Assembly: GCF_019880635.1 (NCBI RefSeq) | Contig: NZ_JAINVX010000006.1 | Coordinates: 1-64,000, forward strand | Direction of reading: 5' to 3' | Length of the DNA stretch: 64,000 nucleotides | Origin: Hanstruepera marina | GTDB taxonomy: Bacteria > Bacteroidota > Bacteroidia > Flavobacteriales > Flavobacteriaceae | Part shown: positions 1-7,855 of the stretch, one piece after another | Position numbering within the stretch: position 1 is the stretch's first letter | Layout: each line of letters opens with the position of its first letter | Made by a program: the position numbers and the translations under genes | The notes under the pieces: model-generated | Told to the model about the DNA's origin: nothing | What the model saw: the letters and a program-made list of their open reading frames with translations, nothing else | Database searches by the model: none

Positions 1-74
1 AACTCCTGTCCAAAAACAGAAGTTGAGATTAATAAAATTCCGATAATTATGTATTTCATTCGATGTTTATTCAT
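1..74 (-). CDS. Partial secreted protein, N-terminus only
   Basis: An ATG at 74 opens a frame that runs off the left edge. The 24 visible residues start MNKHRMKYIIIGILL and end in a likely signal-peptide cleavage region (SVFGQ), so the product is probably exported. A second ATG at 59 (MKYIIIG) is an equally good start. It is the first gene of a tenth cassette, lying immediately past a recombination site. Function cannot be judged from this fragment. Confidence 0.6.
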   Translation of the reverse strand, partial: MNKHRMKYIIIGILLISTSVFGQE

Positions 75-77
75 ATT

Positions 78-213
78 GTGCCCAACGTGTTTGTGTATGA
101 TTTCGTTGCGTGTTTAAGCACTAAAGTTAGCAAATAAATCACAGATAGAAAGTCCGCGAGGACTTTCGTAAGTAGGCTATAACTAGCAATGAATTATACA
201 CGTTGTTGTGTGC
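78..213 (-). repeat. attC-like cassette recombination site 1
   Basis: The outer boxes on the plus strand are GTGCCCAAC (78-86) and GTTGTGTGC (205-213). Inside them, ACGTGTTTGTGTATGATTTC pairs imperfectly with the right arm ATGAATTATACACGT, leaving bulged bases as in integron attC sites. The centre holds a smaller hairpin, AAAGTCC-GCGA-GGACTTT. Length and layout match the other copies. Confidence 0.85.
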
Positions 214-218
214 AGTTT

Positions 219-1037
219 TTAATATTCGACTTCAACATATATAGATGAAGCACCTTGTGTTTTTTCCCATTTACCTTGGCTACTACTTCTAATAAAACCT
301 TTTCCTTTAGTAAGAATCGCACCAAGGAATATTTTGCGATCACTTTTAAAATTTGGGATAAATTCTATACCTACAAAAAAATCTTCATCAAGATATATAT
401 CATAATCTGATAAATTGAAGGTAATCCATCCAGGTTTGAAATATTTATTTTCAACAATATTTGAAAAGACTATTTTTTCACCAGGATAATTATTAGAATT
501 TTTATAAAAGTTAATACGAATAAAACAACTGTCTGACTCAAATCCTTTTCTTAAAAGGAAATTCACATTTTTTACTTTTACAGAACTATTATTTGGTATT
601 TTAATTCTTTGTGCATTTTCTAAAATGTCATTTTCTCTTGATATGGAGCTAAGCCATAAAAGTCGGTTATAAGATTTAACCCCTATTTTTCGCGTCTTTT
701 TCTTTTTTGTCGTAATAAGAATTTCATCTAAATCATTTAATTTTGGTGTCAAACTTATTTCAATATTTTTTGATTTCTGAATTTTGATTTTAATAGTTTC
801 ATAGCCAACATGACTTATTGTAAGGCTATCATTTATGAAACTTATAGGCAAAACAAGTCGAAATTCACCGTTGAAATTGGATATTGTACCAACATTTTTA
901 TTATAAACCCCAATATTCACAAATTCAATAGGTTTTCCAGTTTCAAGGTCTTTAAGTACACCTGTCATTATTATTTGCTGTCCATAAACAATTGGGCTAA
1001 TTATAAGAAAAACGATAAATAAAGCTGTTCTATTCAA
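219..1037 (-). CDS. Secreted protein with N-terminal CarboxypepD_reg-like domain
   Basis: The 272-residue product has a clear signal peptide (residues 1-20, ending VYGQQ). Next comes a carboxypeptidase-regulatory-like beta-sandwich (about 25-95: GVLKDLETGKPIEFVNIGV, then SHVGYETIKIKI). This domain is common at the front of TonB receptors and surface proteins in Bacteroidota. The remaining C-terminal part is unrecognised, and no beta-barrel or plug follows. The start is TTG: no ATG lies between it and the upstream stop, and the next ATG would remove the signal peptide. It is the last of three genes in one cassette, 13 bp after the CPBP protease gene. The role is unknown. Confidence 0.8.
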   Translation of the reverse strand: MNRTALFIVFLIISPIVYGQQIIMTGVLKDLETGKPIEFVNIGVYNKNVGTISNFNGEFRLVLPISFINDSLTISHVGYETIKIKIQKSKNIEISLTPKLNDLDEILITTKKKKTRKIGVKSYNRLLWLSSISRENDILENAQRIKIPNNSSVKVKNVNFLLRKGFESDSCFIRINFYKNSNNYPGEKIVFSNIVENKYFKPGWITFNLSDYDIYLDEDFFVGIEFIPNFKSDRKIFLGAILTKGKGFIRSSSQGKWEKTQGASSIYVEVEY

Positions 1038-1050
1038 AGTTCTATTTTTT

Positions 1051-1782
1051 TTAAATTAAATATCCTACAACATTGATCCACCCATGTAGTAAAATAGGAA
1101 GTAATAAACTACCTGTTGCAAGACGTATATACATGAATAATAATCCATAGAGCCCAGGTAGGAAATCTCCCCAAACGACTACTGTATTCCAGTCGGCATC
1201 TACATGAACAACATGAGTAAGATAGAACATTGCTGTCATAATAATTGCACCCCAGCTCCAGTTAACTTTTGCAAAGGTCCATTTATGATTAAATGCTCTG
1301 TCCAGTATTAGCAACATTATGCCGCGGTCAAACATCTCTTCTTCAATACTCGGCATGCTGAGTTGATATAACCAGTCACTGCTTGTCCCGCTTTTTGTTC
1401 CGCTAAAATAGAGCCAAGCCAAGGCTGTTCCTATAAGTGCAGTAAAGATGGCCGTTATGATTCCTGCTTTTTTAGCCGGTCCGTTTTGTGATAGTCTTAA
1501 ACCCCATTCCTCATGTTTTTTTGGAAAAAGCATATAAGCGCAGAAAAATAAGAATAGAATGGCTGCAATTTTGCCTTCCCAATTATACCTGCCTGGAATA
1601 AGGTCTGGATATGTGCCATCCACACCCAGAAAAAGAATAATTTTATGAAGTAGAAATATTCCAACAGCCAAGCCTATCCATTTCCAATTCACTTTGTTTC
1701 TGTAAATAATAATAGGGATGAGTAAAAAAGCTATAAAGATTACCCATTCAACTACAACCTGATTATATACACCAAAATTCAT
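1051..1782 (-). CDS. CPBP family intramembrane glutamic endopeptidase
   Basis: This is a membrane protein with about seven hydrophobic segments. It has the three conserved CPBP (CAAX protease/bacteriocin-processing) motifs: EEMFDR (EExxxR), FYLTH (FxxxH) and HGWIN (HxxxN). All catalytic positions are present. The family includes prenyl-protein proteases and bacteriocin self-immunity proteins; which applies here cannot be told. The chosen ATG at 1782 begins MNFGVYNQ; an in-frame GTG at 1812 would add ten residues. It lies between a LytTR regulator and a secreted protein in the same cassette, which suggests a small signalling or maturation unit. Confidence 0.85.
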   Translation of the reverse strand: MNFGVYNQVVVEWVIFIAFLLIPIIIYRNKVNWKWIGLAVGIFLLHKIILFLGVDGTYPDLIPGRYNWEGKIAAILFLFFCAYMLFPKKHEEWGLRLSQNGPAKKAGIITAIFTALIGTALAWLYFSGTKSGTSSDWLYQLSMPSIEEEMFDRGIMLLILDRAFNHKWTFAKVNWSWGAIIMTAMFYLTHVVHVDADWNTVVVWGDFLPGLYGLLFMYIRLATGSLLLPILLHGWINVVGYLI

Positions 1783-1904
1783 TTTTTCATGCGATTTAAG
1801 TTTATCGAACACAAATAAACAGGGCTTAAATGATTTTGAAAAATTTAAGTTATGAGGCTGAATAAAATGCCATCAAATTGAAGTTTGAGGTATAAAATTG
1901 AAGC

Positions 1905-2717
1905 TTAGGGACGAGTTTGAAGATATTTTTTAACACCTAAAAAGTGTTTTGGTGAGATAGGAACTTTTTCCTCAATATGTTTTAAGATAACATTTCCTTT
2001 TCTCGTATTTCCATGAATACTAATAATCATTGATGGGTTGACCAAATGTGACCTATGGATTTGTTGGGAGGATGGAATTAATTCAGTAATTCCAGAAATG
2101 GAGTGTCTGATCATTTTTTTATTTAGCTGATTATTTTTTAAGAAATAGACATCAACATAATTAGCTTGAGCCTTAGCCAAGACAAAATCTTTTTCAAAAA
2201 AATGTAACTCTTCGTTTTGATTATTCCCTTTAAGACTTATAGTTGCCTCTTTTTTTATTTGTATAGGTGATATAACCACCTTACTAAATCTAAATCTTAA
2301 ATAAATCCAGAGGGGCATAAAAATGGGCGCAAAAGGAGCACCAAATTCTTTTACCCAACTTAAGATGTAATTTGAATCGACATTTAAATCGTTTACGATA
2401 TAAGTGTTATAAAAATAAGAAGTTAAAGCAATGAAGAAAAAACCAATTGATAAAACAATTACTTCTTGATAGAGAAACCATTTTTTATTATTTTGGTTAA
2501 ACCAGAATTCTTCAAAAAAATGTAGGATTAAAATTGGTAAAACTATACTAAACCCGTATCCAAAAAGCTTTAAATTATGGTAATTAACGGATTCATTGTC
2601 AGAATCAAAAGGCTTTAAAAATATTAAAATAAAGACAATAACAGTTCCTAATATACTACTTAAAAGAAATGTATTTAACCAACTTGAAGTATAAGCAATA
2701 GATTTATTTTTAAACAT
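1905..2717 (-). CDS. Membrane-anchored LytTR DNA-binding regulator
   Basis: The N-terminal half has four hydrophobic segments (about residues 10-140). The C-terminal third is a LytTR DNA-binding domain, with FFEKDFVLAKAQANYVDVYF, then MIRHSISGITEL and IHRSHLVNP. There is no receiver domain, so the protein probably senses a membrane signal directly. This domain order is frequent in Flavobacteriaceae. An ATG at 2717 (MFKNKSIAY) is preferred over an upstream TTG. It is the promoter-proximal gene of a three-gene cassette and may control it. Confidence 0.85.
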   Translation of the reverse strand: MFKNKSIAYTSSWLNTFLLSSILGTVIVFILIFLKPFDSDNESVNYHNLKLFGYGFSIVLPILILHFFEEFWFNQNNKKWFLYQEVIVLSIGFFFIALTSYFYNTYIVNDLNVDSNYILSWVKEFGAPFAPIFMPLWIYLRFRFSKVVISPIQIKKEATISLKGNNQNEELHFFEKDFVLAKAQANYVDVYFLKNNQLNKKMIRHSISGITELIPSSQQIHRSHLVNPSMIISIHGNTRKGNVILKHIEEKVPISPKHFLGVKKYLQTRP

Positions 2718-2840
2718 AGTATTCAATAATATTATCAATACAAATTTAATATTTAGCTTTTATTAGTACTTATAAATAATTACCCAATTAACCTCAATAT
2801 TTCGAAACTATATAATATTTATTCAGGACGGGTCATAATT

Positions 2841-2979
2841 GCATACAACGGTTTTGTGTATGATTCCGTAGCGAGAAAAAATCCGTGGATTTTTCCGAGT
2901 AGGAATCAGACGAGATTAAATGTAGTAAATATTCTTTGAAGTTAAATAGTAGCTATGGATTATACACGTTGTTAGCGGT
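2841..2979 (-). repeat. attC-like cassette recombination site 2
   Basis: The outer boxes are GCATACAAC (2841-2849) and GTTAGCGGT (2971-2979). The left arm TTTTGTGTATGATTCCGTAG pairs imperfectly with the right arm CTATGGATTATACACGTTG. The centre holds the hairpin GAAAAATCC-GTGG-ATTTTTCC. The left box is one base off the complement of GTTGTGTGC in site 1, as expected for the two ends of the cassette between them. Confidence 0.85.
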
Positions 2980-2992
2980 AGTTTTTATTAAA

Positions 2993-3673
2993 TCAATTTT
3001 TTAGAAAAGAAATTTCACCACAAGAAATGATCTTACAACTTTTGTAGGTTTCGCAAGTGGTACAGAATCCAACTTTAAGTCCAATAGATAAGTCAATATA
3101 TGATTGATTTTGATTATTATAATCAATAGTTGTCCATGAACACGAAGTAAAATTTTCTTTTTCACTAATTTCCAGTAAACCATAAGGAGTTGCACTGCAA
3201 AGATTTGGTCGAATAGGCCTTATTAAACCAATTGTTGCAACTAGTCTTTTGTTGGGTTTGAGGGTTTCATTTAGGAAGTGCTTATTTTTTGTTTGCAGTA
3301 ATTCATTCATCATATCGTCTGTAATTTCCACGCCTGCTTGAGTCCATTCATTCGGTAAGATAATAATCTTGAATTGTTCATCGCCATATGATGGTGGGTA
3401 ATCATATTCTTTTGAGAAAGCTATTTGAAGAAGAATAGGAATTGTACTGTCGTTAGTAATAGTGGTTGTAATATAGACCATTCCATATTTCTTTCCGGAT
3501 AAGTCAGAAAAGCCTGTTCCTCGAGTGGGAGAGTTTTCGATCCTTAATCCGCTTTTAGATTCGTTTCGCTGGTTAGAATAGTTCTCTGTATTTAGTTTAT
3601 CTTGGGACTTTTTCTGAATACAGGAGCAAATGATTAGTACTAGTAAAACCCCAACTATAGTTCTCAGCTTCAT
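2993..3673 (-). CDS. Lipoprotein of unknown function
   Basis: The product has 226 residues and begins with a lipoprotein signal peptide (MKLRTIVGVLLVLIICSC; lipid Cys about 17-18). The mature part has six cysteines, including a C-terminal CTTCETYKSCKIISC stretch that could form disulfides or bind a metal. No family is recognised. It is alone in its cassette, whose ends GTTAGCGGT and ACCGCTAAC are exact complements. Confidence 0.75.
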   Translation of the reverse strand: MKLRTIVGVLLVLIICSCIQKKSQDKLNTENYSNQRNESKSGLRIENSPTRGTGFSDLSGKKYGMVYITTTITNDSTIPILLQIAFSKEYDYPPSYGDEQFKIIILPNEWTQAGVEITDDMMNELLQTKNKHFLNETLKPNKRLVATIGLIRPIRPNLCSATPYGLLEISEKENFTSCSWTTIDYNNQNQSYIDLSIGLKVGFCTTCETYKSCKIISCGEISFLKN

Positions 3674-3689
3674 TAGTTGATTTTTAATT

Positions 3690-3904
3690 ACCGCTAACGA
3701 CAGCGTTATGCGTAGTTACGTTTTGGATTTTAAATATAGCGAATTTATTCGGTGTTATTTAAAATACAGAGTAAACGTAAACAAATTGCGTATAATGGCA
3801 GTTGGCTCACGTTTTCCCTAGATGGGCGGCTGGAGCTGGTCAATCTACAATTCCCAAGATTCCCGCGCCTGGCGCAATTTGGCATAACGCTGTCGTTGAA
3901 TCAC
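3690..3904 (-). repeat. Variant attC-like site 3 (long, perfect 16-bp inverted repeat)
   Basis: The outer boxes are ACCGCTAAC (3690-3698) and GTTGAATCAC (3895-3904). The arms differ from the other sites: AACGACAGCGTTATGC (3696-3711) is the perfect inverted repeat of 3882-3897. The 170-bp centre is less AT-rich than its surroundings and has no convincing gene; a 70-codon plus-strand frame at 3752-3964 runs out of the site and looks spurious. The length of 215 bp, against about 137, suggests a site from another cassette lineage that the same recombinase still accepts. Confidence 0.7.
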
Positions 3905-3975
3905 ATATCTTGTGTAATGGGATTTTGCTTGCAAAATATAGGGACACAAGTCAGCTTTAGCTGAATGTGATTCAA
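3897..3975 (-). other. Gene-less mini-cassette
   Basis: Only about 80 bp lie between sites 3 and 4, too little for a gene. The segment is bounded by GTTGAATCAC and its exact complement GTGATTCAAC, so by the end-match rule it is a whole cassette. It contains a possible small hairpin (TTTTGC-TTGCAAAA). It may be an empty cassette, or carry a promoter or small RNA; nothing specific is visible. With sites 3 and 4 it fills the gene-free gap 3674-4097. Confidence 0.65.
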
Positions 3976-4105
3976 CGGTTTAGGCTATGGTTTCGTTGCG
4001 GAATGATTCGGCAGAATTATTCCGCCGTAAACCGAAGATAGCAAATTTGCGAGGACTTTCCGAGAGGAAAGTCAGAAGCAATGAACTATAGGCGGTGTTA
4101 CCAAC
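3967..4105 (-). repeat. attC-like cassette recombination site 4
   Basis: The outer boxes are GTGATTCAAC (3967-3976) and GTTACCAAC (4097-4105). The left arm GGCTATGGTTTCGTTGC pairs with the right arm GCAATGAACTATAGGC. The centre has two hairpins, one around GGAATgattcggcagaATTATTCC and one GGACTTTCC-GAGA-GGAAAGTC. It closely resembles site 5. Confidence 0.85.
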
Positions 4106-4940
4106 TGGTGTTTTTCAATTCCGTCTTAATTTTATTTTTTTCAGAGTAATTATGCTCAAATATAATTCCATCGTCAATAACTTCGTCGATATGCAATGTA
4201 CTTTCTAAACAGATGTAATTAGTGAAATAGTTCTCTATGTCAAATTTTACAACACCTTTTACAGTCAATTCATAATTCCAATTTTCAGTTTGCTGGTCAG
4301 ATGAAATTTTAAAATGAGCTATACCTTTTTTGACTTTGACTAATGTTGCTATACAATTTACGCTATACAAATTATCTCCCTCAAGCGGGACTTTATAGTA
4401 AATAGTATGTTCAAACGAAACAGTTTCTCCAATTCCGATTTTATGTTCAGGAAAATTAATTCCGAATTCTCTATTTTCTATATTTCTAATAAACTCATTC
4501 TCCTTTTGACTTGGTTTATTATCAACTAAAAGCTCATTAATAGTAAGATTGTTTTCTAAATTCACATAGCCTTTGGCTTGAAGTGATTTGATTTTAAATG
4601 TTTCTTTAACTTTTTCTTTGTTCAAAGTTCCTTTAAAGTTAAAATCATAAGCCAATATTTCTATTGGAATAGTTTGATTCCCTTTCTGTTCTTTTGTTTT
4701 TGTTGAGACACTATAAGTTTCTTTTTTATTTCCTTTTTGAAACCTTTTTACTCCTAGTGAATCGAAATATTTTAGCGTTTCTTTATCTGCTTTTTTTTCT
4801 ACTTTGAATTTTGTCGATTTTTCGAATTCAGATAAGTATTCAGAATTCGGATGATGTTTTAGTTCAAAAATGAAACCTTTGTTTTGAGCAATGCAAAAAA
4901 CGGAAGAGAAGAAAAGTAAGTAGGATAGTAGTCTGTTCAT
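4098..4940 (-). CDS. Secreted protein of unknown function
   Basis: The start is the ATG at 4940 (MNRLLSYLLFFSSVFCIAQ, a signal peptide). The longer open frame upstream merely reads through the recombination site. The mature part of about 260 residues is lysine-rich and has beta-rich character, with no family recognised. The stop codon TAA overlaps the outer box GTTGGTAAC of the next site, so the last codons (TSW) are contributed by the site. It is the sole gene of its cassette. Confidence 0.75.
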   Translation of the reverse strand: MNRLLSYLLFFSSVFCIAQNKGFIFELKHHPNSEYLSEFEKSTKFKVEKKADKETLKYFDSLGVKRFQKGNKKETYSVSTKTKEQKGNQTIPIEILAYDFNFKGTLNKEKVKETFKIKSLQAKGYVNLENNLTINELLVDNKPSQKENEFIRNIENREFGINFPEHKIGIGETVSFEHTIYYKVPLEGDNLYSVNCIATLVKVKKGIAHFKISSDQQTENWNYELTVKGVVKFDIENYFTNYICLESTLHIDEVIDDGIIFEHNYSEKNKIKTELKNTSW

Positions 4941-4948
4941 TCGCACTT

Positions 4949-5085
4949 GTTGGTAACGTGTTGGGCTATGGTTTCGTTGCGTGAAAATCCGCGAGGATTT
5001 TCCGCCATAAACCGAAGATAGCAAATTTGCGAGGACTTTCCGCGAGGAAAGTCAGAAGCAATGAACTATAGCCGGTGTTGTGTAC
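4949..5085 (-). repeat. attC-like cassette recombination site 5
   Basis: The outer boxes are GTTGGTAAC (4949-4957) and GTTGTGTAC (5077-5085). The arms GGGCTATGGTTTCGTTGC and AGCAATGAACTATAGCC pair with few mismatches. Two internal hairpins lie between them: AAAATCC-GCGA-GGATTTT and GGACTTTCC-GCGA-GGAAAGTC. This is the clearest copy for folding. Confidence 0.87.
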
Positions 5086-5087
5086 AG

Positions 5088-5558
5088 TTATTTTCTCCAA
5101 TATGTTTTTCCGTCGATTAATTTTATTTCCGATATTTTGTCAGAGTAATAAATTCCGCTGTCCAATTCAGTCACTTTGATTTTTAACTCGACTTTTTTGT
5201 TGTCGGTAATAAGTTTATTTCGGTCAAACTTTTTTAGTTTTTCGTATTCCAGTTCAGATAGATAAATTTTCTTAATTTCAGAATCCGTTTTTAAATTTAT
5301 CCAAGGCGATTTAAGTAAATCATTTGCTTTTAAAATGTCAAAAACTCGGATAATTTCTAAATCATCTTTTCCCGCAATTTTGCTCCAACGAATACTGTCA
5401 AAAGATTTTTCAAATTTCTCAATTGTTTCATCATCTGCTCCATAAAAACTTCCAATATCTATTAATTTGAAATACAAATCTCCATTAATTTCTTTCTCAT
5501 TTTTTGAACAAGACAGAATTAAAAGTCCGATTATTAATGTCAGCGTGATGTTTTTCAT
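5088..5558 (-). CDS. Small lipoprotein of unknown function
   Basis: The product has 156 residues with a lipoprotein signal (MKNITLTLIIGLLILSCSK). The rest is charged and probably globular; no family is recognised. The ATG at 5558 is chosen over a TTG at 5570 that lies inside the cassette end box. It is alone in a cassette of about 0.5 kb with complementary ends GTTGTGTAC/GTACACAAC. Confidence 0.72.
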   Translation of the reverse strand: MKNITLTLIIGLLILSCSKNEKEINGDLYFKLIDIGSFYGADDETIEKFEKSFDSIRWSKIAGKDDLEIIRVFDILKANDLLKSPWINLKTDSEIKKIYLSELEYEKLKKFDRNKLITDNKKVELKIKVTELDSGIYYSDKISEIKLIDGKTYWRK

Positions 5559-5562
5559 AATT

Positions 5563-5699
5563 GTACACAACGTGTTTGTATATGGAAAGTTGCGGGTTTG
5601 CGTGCGAGGATTTTCCGAAGGAAAATCAGACGTAGCAAACGTGCAACGACCTTTGTTTTAGCACAACACCAGCAATTTTTTATATACGTTGTTGTACAC
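5563..5699 (-). repeat. attC-like cassette recombination site 6
   Basis: The outer boxes are GTACACAAC (5563-5571) and GTTGTACAC (5691-5699). The arms ACGTGTTTGTATATGG and TTTTTTATATACGTTG pair through GTATA/TATAC. The inner part is more diverged than in other copies, but an internal hairpin GAGGATTTTCC-GAAGGAAAATC is visible, flanked by GTTGC and GCAAC repeats. It ends the restriction-modification cassette. Confidence 0.82.
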
Positions 5700-5814
5700 T
5701 GGCTTTTTTCATTCAGATTGTCATTCAGCGTTGGTGAAGTCATACTCTTTTGCAATTTTTGACTTGTGCATTGGCTGTAGCGAATTGCAAATGTGTATGG
5801 CTTTTAGCGTTGGC

Positions 5815-6816
5815 TTAATCATTAGATATCCCTCTGGTTTGATTGGCAATTTTTATATTTCCTATGTTTGGTCGAAGTGTGTGATTTTCTGGAATCTGAA
5901 TTTTGTCGAAAGCAAGTTTCTCAAATTTTCTAATTCCAGAATCTAGTCCAACTTTTTCAAGGTATTCTATTTTACTCTCATTAATAAGTATATCTAATTG
6001 TTCATCAAAATAAATCAATGAGCGGTCATATGCTGTATGATGTAAAGCACAAAGGCTTATGCCGTTGTCAATTTCATCTGTTCCTAATTCGTGAGAATGT
6101 GGTACAATATGAGCAGCTTCAATTAATTCTAAACCTATTCCGCACATTGCACACTTATTATTATAAGCATCATAAACTTTAATTCTGAAATTCGGGTCTC
6201 TTTTTTGTCTAGCGTGAGTAATTGTAAGAACACCTTCTGAAGTGTCAAATTCTCCATCCGCATTTTGATTATTAAGATTGTCAGATTGTTCAACAAGGTT
6301 TTTTAATTCTAAATCTGAAAGAAGGTGAATTGAATTTAGATTTTCAAGATATAATCCAAGATAATCAGGTATGAAGCTAATTACAGATTGGTCGTTATTG
6401 TCTCTGTAAGCTGCGATTTTTTGAACTTTAGCAAGTTTTTGAATTGAAAATCTTGAGTATAATGAAATTGTCTGTCTTTGGTTGAATCTATCTCGCATCA
6501 TAAAAGGATTCCAAGCCGTAAAAACTTTTTCATCAGCAAAGTAACCCAAAACAATAACGTCATTTCCTGAATTTAATGCTGCATTGAAATTTTGTGATTT
6601 CGCAACTTGAATTCGACATTCATCTTGATTACCTCTTCCGTCTCCCGATTCGTGTACATTTTTAATCAGTACATAATATGTTTTTTTGTTTATTGAAAAC
6701 CTGTAAGGATTGTTTCCATCAATAAACGCAACGTTATCAGAGTAAAGCCTTAAACTATCAATAAGTAGATACCTTAAGTCTTTCCTGTCTAGTATTATCG
6801 TGTCTCTTACGCTCAT
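5815..6816 (-). CDS. HNH restriction endonuclease of a type II system
   Basis: The 333-residue protein has a C-terminal HNH nuclease domain at about residues 215-270. It contains CAMCG, then AAHIVPHS, then LCALHHTAYDR, giving the zinc-binding cysteine pair and the catalytic His-Asn-His set. The N-terminal 200 residues are unrecognised and probably hold the DNA-recognition part. The gene overlaps the methylase gene by 59 bp, so the two are translated together. Two different C5 methylases beside one nuclease usually mean an asymmetric recognition site. The McrA-like alternative (cutting methylated DNA) is less likely beside two cognate-looking methylases. Confidence 0.85.
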   Translation of the reverse strand: MSVRDTIILDRKDLRYLLIDSLRLYSDNVAFIDGNNPYRFSINKKTYYVLIKNVHESGDGRGNQDECRIQVAKSQNFNAALNSGNDVIVLGYFADEKVFTAWNPFMMRDRFNQRQTISLYSRFSIQKLAKVQKIAAYRDNNDQSVISFIPDYLGLYLENLNSIHLLSDLELKNLVEQSDNLNNQNADGEFDTSEGVLTITHARQKRDPNFRIKVYDAYNNKCAMCGIGLELIEAAHIVPHSHELGTDEIDNGISLCALHHTAYDRSLIYFDEQLDILINESKIEYLEKVGLDSGIRKFEKLAFDKIQIPENHTLRPNIGNIKIANQTRGISND

Positions 6817-7855
6817 AGTTATTAAAATATTGTAATATCAATTGTTCAGCAAAAACGTTAGCTAGTTTTGGTGGAACAGCATTACCAACTTGCCTCCATT
6901 GTTCTCTGAAATTTCCTAAAAAAATATGTTCGTCTTCAAATGATTGAATGCGTTTAATTTCTTTAATTCTTAAAAATCTATTTTTCCAATGAAATGGTCC
7001 CATATTGTTAGAATGACTTGCTTGAATTGTCCAAGAAGGTCTATTTGGGGATAATTTCAATAAAAATGACCAATAGCGTGAACGCCATTTAAAAATTGGG
7101 TTTGGATGACCTCTTTCTTCTGTGAAAAACAAATAATTATCGCCTGGTGGAACTAATTTTAAAAGGTCTTTATGTTTAGAGCCAGCTTGCATTTTTTCAT
7201 CTTCTGGCAAGTCAAAATCTATATCATTTAAGATGTCTCCACAAGTTACCCAAGGCAATGTGCCTTTTATATTTTTTTTAGGGTCGGAGTGTGTAGGTTC
7301 AGGATATTTAAAGTCTTCCATTTCTTTCTTTACTCCAATACAAATGAACCTTTGACGAGTTTGTGCTACTCCATAATCAGCTGCATTAACAACTCTGTGA
7401 AAAATATTATAACCTAATCTTTCACTTTCTGCCTCAACCAATTCTAGAGCTGCTTTATGAGGTTTAAATACAAAGCCGTGAACGTTTTCAAAGAAAAAGA
7501 ACTTTGGCTGTAGTTCTTCCACAGCTCGAAAATAATTTGAAACTGTTGTGAATCCATCAACATCATCAATACCTCTATCTTTTTCAGTTCTGTAAAATCT
7601 AGATTTAGAGAAAGGAGGGCAAGGAGGACCTCCAACTAAACCATCAATTTCTTTATGTTTTGCTTTTATACTCTTGAAGTCTATATTTACAATATCATTG
7701 CAAACTACTTCGCAATCTTTGAAGTTCACTTTTAACGATTCACAAGCTCTATCCCAAATGTCAGATGCAAAAATGGTTTGAAATCCAGCTTTTTCAAAAC
7801 CAAAATCAATACCGCCTACACCTGAAAAAATACTTACGATTTTCGGGTTTGTCAT
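6758..7855 (-). CDS. DNA (cytosine-5) methyltransferase, first of a pair
   Basis: This 365-residue enzyme has the C5-methylase motifs in order: SIFSGVGGIDFGF (motif I, S-adenosylmethionine), GGPPCPPFS with catalytic Cys79 (IV), ENV at 123-125 (VI), QTRQRF at 165-170 (VIII) and GNAVPP near 337 (X). It would protect the host from the HNH nuclease. Its target-recognition region (GHPNPIFKWRSRYWSFLLKL) is clearly related to that of the neighbouring methylase, so both belong to one family and probably act on the two strands of one site. The gene overlaps the upstream methylase by 4 bp (ATGA). Confidence 0.93.
   Translation of the reverse strand: MTNPKIVSIFSGVGGIDFGFEKAGFQTIFASDIWDRACESLKVNFKDCEVVCNDIVNIDFKSIKAKHKEIDGLVGGPPCPPFSKSRFYRTEKDRGIDDVDGFTTVSNYFRAVEELQPKFFFFENVHGFVFKPHKAALELVEAESERLGYNIFHRVVNAADYGVAQTRQRFICIGVKKEMEDFKYPEPTHSDPKKNIKGTLPWVTCGDILNDIDFDLPEDEKMQAGSKHKDLLKLVPPGDNYLFFTEERGHPNPIFKWRSRYWSFLLKLSPNRPSWTIQASHSNNMGPFHWKNRFLRIKEIKRIQSFEDEHIFLGNFREQWRQVGNAVPPKLANVFAEQLILQYFNNYERKRHDNTRQERLKVSTY

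Noticed and set aside
3752-3964. 70-codon plus-strand frame in the gene-free gap
   Set aside because: It overlaps a recombination site and an end box, opposes all neighbouring genes and has no recognisable protein features.
4941-5024. Longer N-terminus for the gene at 4098
   Set aside because: The extra residues come from the recombination site; the signal peptide begins at the ATG at 4940.
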